A DNA stretch of 64,000 nucleotides, from assembly GCF_003732275.1 (NCBI RefSeq), contig NZ_MOBM01000006.1, positions 358,818 to 422,817 of the forward strand, written 5' to 3'. The stretch comes from Pseudomonas frederiksbergensis. Its GTDB lineage: Bacteria > Pseudomonadota > Gammaproteobacteria > Pseudomonadales > Pseudomonadaceae. The stretch's first letter is position 1, and each line of letters begins with the position of its first letter. A program made the position numbers and the translations under genes. This document shows positions 42,180 through 52,364 of the stretch, piece after piece. A model generated the notes under the pieces. The model saw only the letters and a list, made by a program, of their open reading frames with translations, did no database searches and was not told where the DNA came from.

Positions 42180-43538
42180 TTAGCGGCGGAACGCCGAACC
42201 GGTATGTTGCTGTGGCAAATGCGCTTCGCCGTGAAACAGCTTTTCCCGCAGGCTGCCGTTGTCGTAAGCGGTCTTGTACGACCCTCTGCGCTGCAACTCC
42301 GGAATCACCAGATCAATGAAATCCACATAGCTTTCCGGCGTGACAATCCGCGTCAGATTGAAGCCATCCAGACCGGTTTCGGCGATCCACGATTCCAGCT
42401 CATCGGCCACCTGCTGGGGCGAGCCGACCACGGTGATGTAGCGGCCACCGAGGGCGTGTTGTTCCAGCAGTTTGCGGCGGGTCCAGTCGTTGTTTTGCAG
42501 GTTCTTGGTGGCGGACTGGATGGCGTTGCTTTTCACGTACTGGATCGGTTCGTCGAGTTCGTACTCGGAAAAATCGATCCCGGTCGACGCCGAGAAATGC
42601 GCCACGCCAGCCTCGGCGCTGGCGTAGCTCAGGTACTCGGCGTGCTTGGCCCAGGCCAGCTCTTCTGTCTCACCGACAATCACGTTCAAGCCCATGAACA
42701 CCTTGATGTCCCAGGGATTGCGCCCGGCTTCGACGGCGCTGGCGCGAACCTTGTCCACCTGAACCCGGGTCGCCGGTTTGTTCTGACCGCTGATGAACAC
42801 GCACTCGGCATGCCGACCGGCGAACAGCAAACCGCGATCGGAACTGCCGGCCTGGAACAGCACCGGCGTGCGTTGCGGCGATGGCTCGCAGAGGTGATAA
42901 CCCTCGACCTGATAGAACTCGCCCTTGTGCTCGACCTTGTGCACCTTCTCGGGTTGGGCGTAGATCCGTTGCTCACGGTCGTTGAGCACCGCGCCGTTTT
43001 CCCAGCTGCCTTCCCAGAGTTTGTAGAGCACTTGCAGGTATTCATCGGCCTGGTCGTAACGCCGGTCGTGTTCCACCTGTTCGCTCAGGCCCATGGCCTT
43101 GGCGGCGCTGTCGAGGTAGCCGGTGACGATGTTCCAGCCGACCCGTCCGCGACTCAGGTGATCGAGCGTCGACATGCGTCGGGCGAACAGATATGGCGGT
43201 TCGTAGGTCAGGTTGGCGGTGAGGCCGAAGCCGAGGTTTTTGGTGGCGGCGGCCATGGCCGAGACCAGCAGCAGCGGGTCGTTGACCGGCAACTGGATCG
43301 ACTCTTTGAGCGGCACGTCCACCGAGTTCTGGTAGACGTCGTACACGCCGACGATGTCGGCGATGAACAGACCGTCGAACAGTCCGCGTTCCAGCAACTG
43401 AGCCAGTTCAGTCCAGTATTCGATGGTTTTGTATTGGGTCGACGTGTCTCGTGGATGCGTCCACAAGCCATGGTTGATGTGCCCGATGCAGTTCATGTTG
43501 AAGGCATTGAGCAGGATTTTCCTTTTGGCGTCGGCCAT
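42180..43538 (-). CDS. LLM-class flavin monooxygenase (NtaA/SnaA/DszA family)
   Basis: A 452-residue bacterial-luciferase-like oxygenase. It begins with the NtaA/SnaA/DszA-family start RKILLNAFNMNCIGHINHGLW and contains LSRGRVGWNIVTGYLDSAAKAMG. Members use FMNH2 from a separate reductase to oxidise organosulfur compounds (DszA, SnaA) or amines. The start overlaps the stop of the SfnB-like gene by one base (TGATG). Function in organosulfur desulfurisation is inferred from these neighbours; the substrate is unknown. Confidence 0.9.
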   Translation of the reverse strand: MADAKRKILLNAFNMNCIGHINHGLWTHPRDTSTQYKTIEYWTELAQLLERGLFDGLFIADIVGVYDVYQNSVDVPLKESIQLPVNDPLLLVSAMAAATKNLGFGLTANLTYEPPYLFARRMSTLDHLSRGRVGWNIVTGYLDSAAKAMGLSEQVEHDRRYDQADEYLQVLYKLWEGSWENGAVLNDREQRIYAQPEKVHKVEHKGEFYQVEGYHLCEPSPQRTPVLFQAGSSDRGLLFAGRHAECVFISGQNKPATRVQVDKVRASAVEAGRNPWDIKVFMGLNVIVGETEELAWAKHAEYLSYASAEAGVAHFSASTGIDFSEYELDEPIQYVKSNAIQSATKNLQNNDWTRRKLLEQHALGGRYITVVGSPQQVADELESWIAETGLDGFNLTRIVTPESYVDFIDLVIPELQRRGSYKTAYDNGSLREKLFHGEAHLPQQHTGSAFRR

Positions 43539-44731
43539 CAGATGGTCCCTCGCAATGGAGGGTTTTCATCGTTGAGGTAGTAATTACCCACCGCGTGATA
43601 TTTCCAGCGTACCGGGTCATGCAGAGTATGTACCCGAGCGTTGCGCCAGTGACGGTCCAGGCCGTGCTCGACCAGGGTCGCCTGACTGCCGGCCAGTTCG
43701 AACAACGTGCTGCCGGCGGCGAGGGAGATTTCGGTGCTGATGGCCCGGGCTTCGGCAACCGCTATCGACGCGGCGGCGACGGTCTCGGCATTGGTGTCGG
43801 CCTGGGCCTGGTCGAGGAATTCGCCGGAGCGTTCCAGCAGGGCTTCGGTGGCGTGCAGGCGAATGCTCAAGTGGCCGAAACTCTTGATCGTCAGCGGGTC
43901 TTCGGTGGCTTTGTCGTTGCCGGAATCAATCCACGGCCGGGTCTTGGTGCGCACAAAATGCAGGGCATCTTCATACGCGGCGCGGGCAATGCCGGTGTCG
44001 ATCGCGGCGTGGAGAATCTGCGCCAACGGGCCGACAGTGGTCGGGCGCTCGAATGCGCTTTGAAACGGGATTACGTCCTCGGCGGCGACGTAGACATCCT
44101 CGAACACCACCGAACCGCTGCCAGTGGTGCGCTGGCCGAAGCCGCTCCAGTCGTCGATTACCGTCAGGCCTTTGCTGTTGCGCGGGACGAACGCCAATTG
44201 CTGCACACCATTTTCGTCCACCACTGACGTCGGGATGCGCTGGGCGTAAATGGCGCCGGTGGCGTAGAACTTGCGACCGTTGATGCGGTAGCCGTTGCCA
44301 TCGCGAGTCAGGCTGGTGACGCGATCATGGGCGGTTTTGGTGCCCAGTTCCGCGAGTGCATTGCCGAAGCGCTGGCCGGCCAACACTTCGGCGTAGAGAC
44401 GTTTTTTCTGCTCACCGGTGCCGTTCACGCGCAGCACTTCGAGGGCGTAGAAATGGTTCTGGGGAATTTGTCCAAGGGAGCCGTCGGCCTGGGCGATCAA
44501 CGCGATCACCTTGGCCAGGGTGACGTTGGAAACCCCAGCGCCACCGTATTCTTTTGGCACGCTGATGCCCCAAAGCCCCGAACGGGAAAACACTTCCAGT
44601 TCCGGGTACGGCAAACGACGCTCGCGGTCGCGCAGGGCGCTGTCGCGTTTGAAATCGTCGGCCAGGTCACTGGCGACAATCAGGGCTTGCTCATCGCTGG
44701 TGATGACCGCGACGTGGTGGGAAAGAGTCAT
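43538..44731 (-). CDS. SfnB-family sulfur acquisition oxidoreductase 1
   Basis: A 397-residue acyl-CoA-dehydrogenase-like flavoprotein of the SfnB/DszC type. Start ATG 44731 has CTGGAG upstream; eight further codons start at TTG. Typical sequences are GLWGISVPKEYGGAGVSNVTLA, SGFGQRTTGSGSVVFEDVYVA and the ending HTLHDPVRWKYHAVGNYYLN. SfnB in P. putida works with SfnG in dimethyl sulfone use. A second SfnB follows upstream in the same direction. Confidence 0.9.
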   Translation of the reverse strand: MTLSHHVAVITSDEQALIVASDLADDFKRDSALRDRERRLPYPELEVFSRSGLWGISVPKEYGGAGVSNVTLAKVIALIAQADGSLGQIPQNHFYALEVLRVNGTGEQKKRLYAEVLAGQRFGNALAELGTKTAHDRVTSLTRDGNGYRINGRKFYATGAIYAQRIPTSVVDENGVQQLAFVPRNSKGLTVIDDWSGFGQRTTGSGSVVFEDVYVAAEDVIPFQSAFERPTTVGPLAQILHAAIDTGIARAAYEDALHFVRTKTRPWIDSGNDKATEDPLTIKSFGHLSIRLHATEALLERSGEFLDQAQADTNAETVAAASIAVAEARAISTEISLAAGSTLFELAGSQATLVEHGLDRHWRNARVHTLHDPVRWKYHAVGNYYLNDENPPLRGTI

Positions 44732-44769
44732 GTGTTTCTCCAGAGATCTGGTCAAAAAGGTTCTGGTCG

Positions 44770-46011
44770 TCAGATCCAGGAATGCCGCGCAGGCAAGGTT
44801 CCATTGAGGTGGTAAGCGCCGACGGCGTGATACTTCCAGCGCACCGGGTCGTGCAGCGTGTGCACTCGGGCATTGCGCCAGTGGCGGTCGAGGTTGAATT
44901 CGGCGAGGGTGGCGCGGCTGCCGGCCAGTTCGAAGAGCTTTTCGCTGGCCAGCAGCGAGATCTCGGTGGTCAGCACTTTGGCTTCAGCCACGGCAATCGA
45001 GGCGCGCGCAGCGGACTCGGCGGTGAGCGGCGCGGCGTTGACCTGATCGAGTACTTGCCCGGCCTTGTGCAACAACGCTTCGGCGGCGTGCAGTTCGATT
45101 TTCAGCTTGCCGATGTCGGCGATCACGTAGAGGTCGTCGCTGGCCCGATCAACCTTGGCGTCTATCCACGGTCGCGCGCGTTTTTGCACGAACTCGATGG
45201 CGTCATCGATGGCGCCCCGGGCAATGCCGGCGTCGATGGCTGCTTGAATCAATTGCGACACGGCGCCTTGAGTATTCGGGCTGTCGTTGATCTTCCAGTT
45301 ATCCACCACCAGCTCGGCGTCGACCCGCACGTTGTTGAGAAAAATGGTGCCACTGGCGGTGGTGCGCTGGCCGAAACCCGACCAGTCATCAACGATGCGC
45401 AACCCCGGGGTACCACGACGGACGAAGGCCAGCACTTGCTTGCCGTCGTCGTTCAGCGCCTTGACGGCCACCCAGTGGGCGAACAGGGCGCCGGTGGAAT
45501 AGAACTTCTGCCCGTTGATGACGAAGCCATCACCGTCGGCGGTGATCCGTGCCTTGAGCTCCAGGGTGTTTTTGGTCCCGCGCTCCGGCCCTGCGTTACC
45601 GATTCGCCAGCCTTCGAGCACGCTTTTGAACAGCTGTTTTTTCTGCGACTCGGTGGCGCTGCCGAGTATCAGGTTGAGAATGCCAAACTGGTTCTGCGGG
45701 ATCTGCCCCAAAGCCGGGTCGGCCGCGGAAATGATCGCGAACACCGAGGCTAAGGTGACGAATGAAACTTGCGGACCACCGTACTCACGCGGGATAGCAA
45801 TGCTGCCCAGGCCGCTGCGGGTGAACTGTTCGATTTCCGACCACGGCAGCTTGCGCTGCTGGTCACGTTTGGCTGCTTGCAGGCGGGCGACGTGCGCCAG
45901 CTCATGGGCAGCCTTGATGGCTTGTGCGTCGTTGCGCAAGACCTGCGCGGGCAACAACAATGGGGCGATGTCCAGATCACTCTGGACGATTGCATCTGCC
46001 AGACTGGACAT
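44770..46011 (-). CDS. SfnB-family sulfur acquisition oxidoreductase 2
   Basis: A 413-residue paralogue of the downstream SfnB-like protein, sharing GLGSIAIPREYGGPQVSFVTLA, SGFGQRTTASGTIFLNNV and the ending HTLHDPVRWKYHAVGAYHLN. The start has AAGGAG upstream. The pair probably arose by tandem duplication and then diverged. It is the first gene of a unit running to the flavin monooxygenase, and an AT-rich promoter region lies upstream (46150-46210). Confidence 0.9.
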   Translation of the reverse strand: MSSLADAIVQSDLDIAPLLLPAQVLRNDAQAIKAAHELAHVARLQAAKRDQQRKLPWSEIEQFTRSGLGSIAIPREYGGPQVSFVTLASVFAIISAADPALGQIPQNQFGILNLILGSATESQKKQLFKSVLEGWRIGNAGPERGTKNTLELKARITADGDGFVINGQKFYSTGALFAHWVAVKALNDDGKQVLAFVRRGTPGLRIVDDWSGFGQRTTASGTIFLNNVRVDAELVVDNWKINDSPNTQGAVSQLIQAAIDAGIARGAIDDAIEFVQKRARPWIDAKVDRASDDLYVIADIGKLKIELHAAEALLHKAGQVLDQVNAAPLTAESAARASIAVAEAKVLTTEISLLASEKLFELAGSRATLAEFNLDRHWRNARVHTLHDPVRWKYHAVGAYHLNGTLPARHSWI

Positions 46012-46149
46012 CAGTGCCGCTCCTTGGCTGCACGCAATGCCCTGGCGATTTGCACTGGGGTGATTGTGTTCCGGACCATACCTACCTCACATCTCATGAA
46101 AGCGCCGCAAGGGTTGCGGCGAACGAAAAACACGAATGTCCGGTGGTCC

Positions 46150-46210
46150 GGTGCATATACCCTAAACGTGTATAAATAATTAATGAACTAACTTTTAGGA
46201 ATATGTATAG
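46150..46210 (-). promoter_or_regulatory. AT-rich putative promoter region of the sfnB pair
   Basis: About 60 bp of strongly AT-rich DNA (TATAAATAATTAATGAAC) upstream of the SfnB pair. No clear dyad. A CysB-type activator site is suspected only because of the gene content. Confidence 0.25.
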
Positions 46211-46241
46211 AAGGGTGGCATCGACTAGGTGGTCGGAGCCC

Positions 46242-46377
46242 CTGTGGCGAGGGAGCTTGCTCCCGCTCGGCTGCGCAGCAGTCGCAAAAACCGTTAACGA
46301 GGTTCAATTTGAAAGAACGCGTTTGTCGGTTTCAGGGGCGCTTCGCACCCCAGCGGGAGCAAGCTCCCTCGCCACAA
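46242..46377. repeat. REP-type inverted pair, family B
   Basis: Forward then reverse family-B arms about 135 bp apart. Confidence 0.85.
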
Positions 46378-46416
46378 AAAACCTCATGACACAACAGGAG
46401 TGTTGCTACAGGGGCT

Positions 46417-47175
46417 TCACTTCTTTCGGGATTCAGCAGCCATGAGCGCTGCTTTGGGCGGCACCTTCAGGTAGGGATTGGCACAGCCGATCTTCAATGT
46501 GCGGGTCGGTGCCCAGCGCGAGTTGTTACCCACGCGGTCGAGGATGCAGTAAGTCACTTCCAGTCGAAGGTCTTCACCGGCTTCGAGAATGATCGCCGGG
46601 GGCACCCAGACCTGAATAGGCTGACCCACATCGCAAGCCTTGAGCTTGGGCAAGTCCATGCGCACATCGCCCCAGCGCAGGGTGATTTCGTCGTCGGCGG
46701 CCATGTTCAGGTACGGTTCGATGGTCAACGGGACACCGCGTTTGACCTGGTTCGAATTGACCCCCTGACGGCGAATGGTCTCAGGGATGAATACGGGCGC
46801 CAGGCTCTGGTTTTCCTCATCGCAAAGAAGCAGGCCACCCGGGCAATCAAGTTTGATCTGGACGCGCGCCGCCGGTGATACCGCGGGCCCTTGCCCGACC
46901 TGCATGACCTTGTAATGGACGCGAGCAGAACCATTGGCAATGAAGCTTTCCGGCACCCGCAGGCTCACGGATTTGCCGCCATGGTCGGGGCCCAAGACAC
47001 TGGAGGCCACGTAGCAGTTGTTCCAGAACAACTCGATCAGATCGCCTTCATCCATACCGGGGTAGGGTGGCACGTCGATCATAAGATGAGCGGCCGAGGT
47101 GATGTTGATACCGGCCTTGTGGCTTTGCGCCAGGGTCGGGGCTGCAAGTTCAGGTTTGTTTGAAGTGCTTGTCAT
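46417..47175 (-). CDS. Protein with two tandem beta-sandwich-like repeats, unknown
   Basis: A 252-residue protein starting at ATG 47175 with AGGAGAG upstream. No signal peptide. Two internal copies share a pattern: V/I-PPY-x2-M, then D-x-I-x-L-x-W, later V-x-VP, a hydrophobic-G-x-A/E-D-x-R/V-x-Y/V-Y core, and a K-I/L-x-C end (first about residues 33-110, second about 155-240). This resembles the Ig-like repeats of large surface proteins of Pseudomonas, but here as a short free protein. Function unknown. Confidence 0.7.
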   Translation of the reverse strand: MTSTSNKPELAAPTLAQSHKAGINITSAAHLMIDVPPYPGMDEGDLIELFWNNCYVASSVLGPDHGGKSVSLRVPESFIANGSARVHYKVMQVGQGPAVSPAARVQIKLDCPGGLLLCDEENQSLAPVFIPETIRRQGVNSNQVKRGVPLTIEPYLNMAADDEITLRWGDVRMDLPKLKACDVGQPIQVWVPPAIILEAGEDLRLEVTYCILDRVGNNSRWAPTRTLKIGCANPYLKVPPKAALMAAESRKK

Positions 47176-47681
47176 GGGTTTCTCTCCTTGAAGCTTTGCC
47201 GCGAAGTCCATTTCTGAAAGATCGAAAGGCGTGAATTACCAAGCAACAAAACGATTCACTATTTGCGCGCTTAAACAATAATTGAGTGGGGTGGCTGTTG
47301 CCTGTTGGGGACTAGATAAGAGTGCGGTTGAATAGGTGTCAATAGCGTTGGTTGGTTAAAGGTTAGTTCTTGCGTGATTCAGAAAACTCCTACGCGGTGT
47401 GGTTAATAAACCGCATCGCTCTGTCGAATATAGTTCGGTATTTGGTGGGTTTTATGCCTTCGAGGCAGCAACCCTTTGAGCGTGGACAGCGAGGTGTTTT
47501 ATAGATTTCAGGCGATATGAATCTGTTGCAGGACATATATATGTACCACATCGTACGGTGGGAAGTTATTTATGATGGGGGCGAATCATGTGAGTCGTTG
47601 AAAGCTGCTATACGATTTTTATAAAGCGGAGTTAATGCCACTTCCATCCATGGAAGTTGACAGTTTTCGAGTGGGACAGCA
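47176..47681. other. Intergenic region of about 500 bp
   Basis: AT-richer non-coding DNA between two minus-strand units. It must hold the promoter of the 46417 gene. The palindrome ACTTCCATCCATGGAAGT (47640-47657) near the end of the cystine operon could be an operator or a weak hairpin. I see no gene or terminator with a T-run. Confidence 0.45.
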
Positions 47682-48431
47682 CTAAGTGTTATTAAGAAAC
47701 TTGCTGAGAAACTGCTTCGTCCGATCCTCTTTCGGATTGGCAAACAGTGCCTTGGCCTCGCCTTGCTCGACGATCACACCCTTGTCGAAAAACACCACGC
47801 GGTTGGCCACGTCCCGGGCAAAGCCCATTTCGTGGGTAACGATCACCATGGTGCGTTTCTCCTCGGCCAGGCCGCGGATGGTCGCCAACACTTCACCCAC
47901 CAGTTCCGGGTCCAGCGCCGAGGTTGGCTCATCGAACAGGATCACCTCCGGTTCCATCGCCAACGCTCGGGCAATCGCCACACGCTGTTGCTGACCGCCG
48001 GAGAGGCGTCGCGGGTAAGCGTCTTCCTTGCCCGCCAGGCCGACCTTGGCCAACAGCTTTTTACCCAGGGCAACGGCTTCGGCACGCGGGATCTTTTTCA
48101 CCACCAGCGGGCCTTCGATGACGTTTTCCAGGGCGGTGCGATGGGGGAACAGGTTGAAGTTCTGGAACACAAAACCCACATGCTGGCGCAAGCGTCGTAC
48201 CAGGCTCTGCTGCTGGTTCAGGGGACGGCTGCCATCGATCTCGATGTCGCCGACCTTGATCCGGCCGCTGGTGGGTTCCTCGAGAAAATTCAGGCAACGC
48301 AGGAAGGTGGTCTTGCCCGAGCCGCTGGGGCCGATGATCGCCACCACCTCGCCTTCCTTCACCTGCAGATCGATGCCGTTGAGCACCACCTGACCCTTGA
48401 ACTGCTTTGTCAGTTTTTCCACGACAATCAT
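47682..48431 (-). CDS. tcyN: Cystine ABC transporter ATPase
   Basis: A 249-residue ABC ATPase of the TcyN/GlnQ type: Walker [10 protein letters not shown], signature LSGGQQQR, Walker [15 protein letters not shown] and switch VTHEMGFA. It starts 4 bp after the permease gene. Third gene of the cystine operon (binding protein, permease, ATPase), adjacent to D-cysteine desulfhydrase, which points to L-cystine/cysteine-type substrates. Confidence 0.93.
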   Translation of the reverse strand: MIVVEKLTKQFKGQVVLNGIDLQVKEGEVVAIIGPSGSGKTTFLRCLNFLEEPTSGRIKVGDIEIDGSRPLNQQQSLVRRLRQHVGFVFQNFNLFPHRTALENVIEGPLVVKKIPRAEAVALGKKLLAKVGLAGKEDAYPRRLSGGQQQRVAIARALAMEPEVILFDEPTSALDPELVGEVLATIRGLAEEKRTMVIVTHEMGFARDVANRVVFFDKGVIVEQGEAKALFANPKEDRTKQFLSKFLNNT

Positions 48432-48435
48432 TGGG

Positions 48436-49101
48436 TCAGGACTCCTGGTCGTGCCGATTGACCCGCGCTTCCAACTGGTTCTGCAGGTGCGACAGTACAG
48501 TCGCCAGAATCCAGTAGATCAGCGCAGCGGCAAGATACATGGTGAAAATTTCGAAGGTACGGGCGGTGATCAGCTGTGCCTGACGGAACAGCTCCGGCAC
48601 CTGAATGGTGGCCGCCAGCGCGGTGTCCTTGACCAGCGAGATAAAGCTGTTGCCCAACGGTGGCAAGGCCGTGCGCGCCGCTTGCGGCAGGATGGCCCGG
48701 CGCAGGGTTTGCGCGCGGGTCATGCCGATACTGGCGGCGGCTTCCCACTGGCCGCGCTCGATGGAGCTGATCGCGGCACGCAGGATTTCGCAGGCGTAGG
48801 CGGCCATGTTCAGCGAGAAGCCAATCAGGGCCGCCGGCAGCGGATCAAGTTCGATACCCAATTGCGGCAAGCCGTAATAGATCACGAACAATTGCACCAG
48901 CAACGGCGTGCCGCGAAAGAACGACACGTAGACGCGGGCGATCCAGCTCACCAGTTTGAAGCGCGACAGCCGCATCAATGCCAGGCCGAAGCCCATCAGC
49001 AAGCCGAAGAACATTCCGCCCAGGCTCAGGATGACCGTGTAGTACGCGCCCTTGAGCAGAAAGGGCGCGGAGTCCAGCGCGAGTTGGAAAGCTTCTCCCA
49101 T
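48436..49101 (-). CDS. tcyL: Cystine ABC transporter permease
   Basis: A 221-residue permease with the motif [23 protein letters not shown] and coupling loop [25 protein letters not shown]. Its ATG overlaps the binding-protein stop by one base (TAATG). One permease gene only, so it would act as a homodimer. Confidence 0.94.
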   Translation of the reverse strand: MGEAFQLALDSAPFLLKGAYYTVILSLGGMFFGLLMGFGLALMRLSRFKLVSWIARVYVSFFRGTPLLVQLFVIYYGLPQLGIELDPLPAALIGFSLNMAAYACEILRAAISSIERGQWEAAASIGMTRAQTLRRAILPQAARTALPPLGNSFISLVKDTALAATIQVPELFRQAQLITARTFEIFTMYLAAALIYWILATVLSHLQNQLEARVNRHDQES

Positions 49102-49895
49102 TATTGAGTGACGTCAGCGCTGAAGTATTTTTCCGAAAGCTTTTTCAGCGTACCGTCGGCACGCAGCTTGTCGATGGCTTTGTTCACTGCGGCCAGCAGC
49201 TCAGGCTCGCCTTTGCGCAGGGCAATACCGGCTTCCTGGCGGGAGAACGCTTCGCCGGCAGCGGCAGTGTCCTTGGCCTTCCTGGCATATTCCAGTGCGG
49301 CCAGGCGGTCGATCAGGATGGCATCGATGCGGCCGACGCGCAGATCCTGGAACTTGGTCGGATCATCTTCGTAGGTGCGGATGTCAGCCTTAGGCACATT
49401 CTCTTTCACCCACTGCTCGTAGTTGGTGCCCAGACCTACGCCGACTTTCTTGCCGGCCAGATCGGCGGCGGTCTTGATGGTGTCTTTGTTTTTGGTCAGG
49501 GTCAGCGCCTGAATCCCGGAAACGGTGTAAGGCGTGGAGAAGTCGTACTTCTTCTTGCGCTCTTCGGTGATGGTCACCTGGTTGATCACCGCGTCCAGAC
49601 GCTTGGATTCCAGGGCTGCGAGGATGCCTTCCCATTTGGTCGGCTGCAGTTTGACTTTCACGCCCAGTTCTTTGGCCAAGGCTTCGGAGAACTCGACTTC
49701 GAAGCCGCTCAGTTTGCCGGCCTCGTCGACGAAGCTGAACGGTGGATAAGTGCCTTCCAGACCGACGTTGATCACGCCTGCGTCCTTGATTTTTTGCAGC
49801 TGCTCACCGGCCACTGCCTGCCCAAGCAGGCCGGCGCTCAGCGCCAGGCCCAGCGAACCCACCAGCAGATTTCGACGTAATGCGGAAAAATTCAT
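49101..49895 (-). CDS. tcyJ: Cystine-binding periplasmic protein
   Basis: A 264-residue solute-binding protein with a signal peptide ending AVAGEQ (about residue 30). Family features are INVGLEGTYPPFSFVDEAGKLSGFEVEFSEALA and FSTPYTVSGIQALT, which match the FliY/TcyJ cystine-binding group. It is the first gene of tcyJLN. An AT-rich promoter region (50030-50095) and a family-C repeat lie upstream. Confidence 0.94.
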   Translation of the reverse strand: MNFSALRRNLLVGSLGLALSAGLLGQAVAGEQLQKIKDAGVINVGLEGTYPPFSFVDEAGKLSGFEVEFSEALAKELGVKVKLQPTKWEGILAALESKRLDAVINQVTITEERKKKYDFSTPYTVSGIQALTLTKNKDTIKTAADLAGKKVGVGLGTNYEQWVKENVPKADIRTYEDDPTKFQDLRVGRIDAILIDRLAALEYARKAKDTAAAGEAFSRQEAGIALRKGEPELLAAVNKAIDKLRADGTLKKLSEKYFSADVTQ

Positions 49896-49979
49896 GACAA
49901 GCCCCTGTGTTTTCTTATGGAAGACGCTTAAGGAAAGTTGGCAAATTCGGGATTTTAACGACTGCGATATCCTGCCCTA

Positions 49980-50095
49980 AAGCAGCTTATGCGTCTTGCT
50001 GCAAATTCGCCTGCGGCGCGACTATATGATGTTGCCTTTAGATAGGAAAATACTAAATACTAAGTTTGTTATTCTTTTTTTAGATATCAGGTGCC
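49980..50095 (-). promoter_or_regulatory. AT-rich leader of the cystine operon (candidate CysB region)
   Basis: An AT-rich stretch with TACTAAATACTAAG and TTATTC elements lies 85-200 bp upstream of tcyJ. A CysB-type site is plausible for cystine uptake genes but no strict consensus can be confirmed here. Confidence 0.3.
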
Positions 50096-50100
50096 CTTGA

Positions 50101-50207
50101 AAAGATCGCAGCCTGCGGCAGCTCCTACATGGATCATGCCCGGCGCAAATTCCGGGTTAACGCCGATCAATGTAGGAGCTGCCGAAGGCTGCGATCTTTT
50201 GATCTTC
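50101..50207. repeat. REP-type inverted pair, family C
   Basis: Reverse then forward arms between dcyD and the cystine operon. Confidence 0.85.
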
Positions 50208-50212
50208 GATCC

Positions 50213-51205
50213 TTACAAAAAGCTGGTATAGGCAAACAACGCCGGCGCCCCACCGGTGTGCAGGAAGATGATCGGGCCGTCATTGAAGCGCTGGCGCCCG
50301 ATGCCATCGAGCAAACCGGCCATGGCCTTGCCGGTGTACACCGGATCCAGCAACAACCCTTCCTGACTCGCCAGCAGCTTCAGCGCCGACAATGTTCCGG
50401 CATTCGGCTCGCCATAACGCGGGCCGAAATATTCGTCCCACAGTTCGATTTTGAAATGCGCCGGCAAGCTCACGCCCAGAAGTTCGGCCGTGCGTTCGGC
50501 GAGGCCCTGGACTTTCGGTCGTTGTGCTTCATCGCTACGGGAAACGGTCACGCCGATCACTGGCAAATCCGGCAGTGCTTCGCTCAATGCCAGCGCCAGG
50601 CCGCTGTGGGTGCCGGCACTGCCGGACGCCAGCACCACCGCGGCGAATTGCAGCCCGGTGTCCTTGATCTGTTCAGCCAGTTCCAGGCCTGCACGGACAT
50701 AACCCAAAGCGCCCAATGCATTCGAGCCACCAATCGGCACCAGATACGGCTTTTTACCGTTGCTGCGCAGACGCCCGGCCAGCGCTTCCAATTGCTCGTC
50801 GGCGTTGTCGAGGTTTTCCACCAACTCGACCTTGGCATCGAACAGGTCCAGCAACAGCCGATTGCCGTTGCCGACATAGTTGCTGTCGTCGGTGCCGAGC
50901 GGATTTTCCAGCAGGGCCACGCAGCCCAGGCCAAGCTTGGCCGCAATGGCGGCGGTCTGGCGCACGTGGTTGGACTGTATCGCGCCAGCAGTGATCAGAG
51001 TGTCAGCGCCTTGGGCCAGGGCATCGGCGGCCAGGTATTCAAGTTTGCGCAGCTTGTTGCCGCCCAGTGCCAATGGCGTCAAGTCATCGCGTTTGACGTA
51101 GACATCGCGGCCCAGCCAGGTCGACAGGCGTTCGAGTTTTTCCAGGGGAGTAGGGTGACCGAGCAGGTCGAGGCGGTTAAAGCGGGCTAGCTGTTGTTTG
51201 ATCAT
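50213..51205 (-). CDS. dcyD: D-cysteine desulfhydrase
   Basis: A 330-residue PLP enzyme of the DcyD/ACC-deaminase group that breaks D-cysteine into pyruvate, sulfide and ammonia. The PLP lysine is K51 in [14 protein letters not shown]. Other motifs are [14 protein letters not shown] and [17 protein letters not shown] 51205 is chosen ([16 protein letters not shown]); the open frame upstream is not supported. Next to a cystine transporter and divergent from a serine acetyltransferase, it probably frees sulfide from cysteine-type compounds. Confidence 0.93.
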   Translation of the reverse strand: MIKQQLARFNRLDLLGHPTPLEKLERLSTWLGRDVYVKRDDLTPLALGGNKLRKLEYLAADALAQGADTLITAGAIQSNHVRQTAAIAAKLGLGCVALLENPLGTDDSNYVGNGNRLLLDLFDAKVELVENLDNADEQLEALAGRLRSNGKKPYLVPIGGSNALGALGYVRAGLELAEQIKDTGLQFAAVVLASGSAGTHSGLALALSEALPDLPVIGVTVSRSDEAQRPKVQGLAERTAELLGVSLPAHFKIELWDEYFGPRYGEPNAGTLSALKLLASQEGLLLDPVYTGKAMAGLLDGIGRQRFNDGPIIFLHTGGAPALFAYTSFL

Positions 51206-51395
51206 GGGTCCGTACTGGCGGAGGAAGATGTCAGGACTATAGGCACGGGTATTTAGTGGGGCAACTGCCAATCGCTTATAGCCAAAAGTATTGAGCCCAG
51301 CACTATTGGTTCTTAATTCGGCTGCAAGCCGTTGCCGTAAAGTAATCGCGGTTAACGCGGCCAGACAGTCCGGCCGCCCGTGAGGAGTTTTTACC

Positions 51396-52322
51396 GTGAG
51401 CGAGCGTTCCAGCCATTGGCAATTGAAGACCATCGTCAGCCAACTGCGTACGGCGCGCGACCAGTGGCGCGCACAAAACGGCCGCGCCAGCGGCGAGCAG
51501 GGCGGTCGCGAGTTGCCGTCCCGAGCGGCCATGGCGGACATTCTCGAAGCCTTGTGCGGTGCGCTGTTCCCGATGCGTTTGGGGCCGGTGGATTTGCGCG
51601 AGGAGAGTGAAGACTTCTATGTCGGCCACACGCTCGACGTCGCACTGAACGCGTTGCTGGCTCAAGCGCGGCTCGAACTGCGTTACGCCGCGCGCCACAG
51701 TGCCCAGGCCGACACTGAAGTCGAGGCCAAAACCATCCAGATCATTCAGGACTTCGCCCTCGCTTTGCCGGGGCTGCGCACTCTGCTGGACACCGACGTA
51801 CTGGCGGCCTATCACGGCGACCCGGCGGCTCGCAGTGTCGATGAAGTGTTGCTCTGCTATCCGGGGATTCTGGCGGTGATTCACCATCGTCTGGCCCACC
51901 ATTTGTATCGCGCCGGCTTGCCGCTGCTGGCGCGGATCAGCGCGGAAATCGCCCACTCGGCCACCGGCATCGACATCCATCCGGGGGCGCAGATCGGGCG
52001 CAGTTTCTTCATCGATCACGGGACGGGTGTGGTGATCGGCGAGACTGCGATCATTGGCGAGCGCGTGCGGATTTATCAGGCGGTGACTCTGGGCGCCAAG
52101 CGCTTCCCGGCGGACGAAGACGGCCAGTTGCAGAAGGGCCATCCGCGGCATCCGATCGTCGAGGACGATGTGGTGATCTATGCCGGCGCGACAATTCTGG
52201 GGCGGATCACCATCGGCAAGGGCTCGACCATCGGCGGCAACGTCTGGCTGACCCGCAGCGTGCCGGCGGGGTGCAACCTGACCCAGGCGAATCTGCAGCA
52301 TGATGATGGGACGCAGAAGTAA
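51396..52322 (+). CDS. epsC: Serine O-acetyltransferase (EpsC/SrpH type)
   Basis: A 308-residue left-handed beta-helix acetyltransferase starting at GTG 51396 with GAGGAG upstream. The long N-terminal helical domain and the hexapeptide region ([26 protein letters not shown], ending [14 protein letters not shown]) match the EpsC/SrpH serine acetyltransferases. It would make O-acetylserine for cysteine synthesis. The divergent pairing with dcyD is notable: one gene feeds cysteine synthesis and the other cysteine breakdown. Confidence 0.93.
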   Translation: MSERSSHWQLKTIVSQLRTARDQWRAQNGRASGEQGGRELPSRAAMADILEALCGALFPMRLGPVDLREESEDFYVGHTLDVALNALLAQARLELRYAARHSAQADTEVEAKTIQIIQDFALALPGLRTLLDTDVLAAYHGDPAARSVDEVLLCYPGILAVIHHRLAHHLYRAGLPLLARISAEIAHSATGIDIHPGAQIGRSFFIDHGTGVVIGETAIIGERVRIYQAVTLGAKRFPADEDGQLQKGHPRHPIVEDDVVIYAGATILGRITIGKGSTIGGNVWLTRSVPAGCNLTQANLQHDDGTQK

Positions 52323-52364
52323 GCCTCCGGCTTTTTGGTGACAGATAAACAGTCTTCGCTGGAT

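Noticed and set aside
41184..43580. 798-codon open frame on the plus strand
   Set aside because: It runs antisense to metQ and the flavin monooxygenase gene, both of which have clear family motifs. The translation has no recognisable domain and is a product of high-GC codon use.
50213..51541. 442-residue reading of D-cysteine desulfhydrase
   Set aside because: The added N-terminus matches nothing and would overlap the divergent serine acetyltransferase gene; ATG 51205 gives the normal enzyme length.
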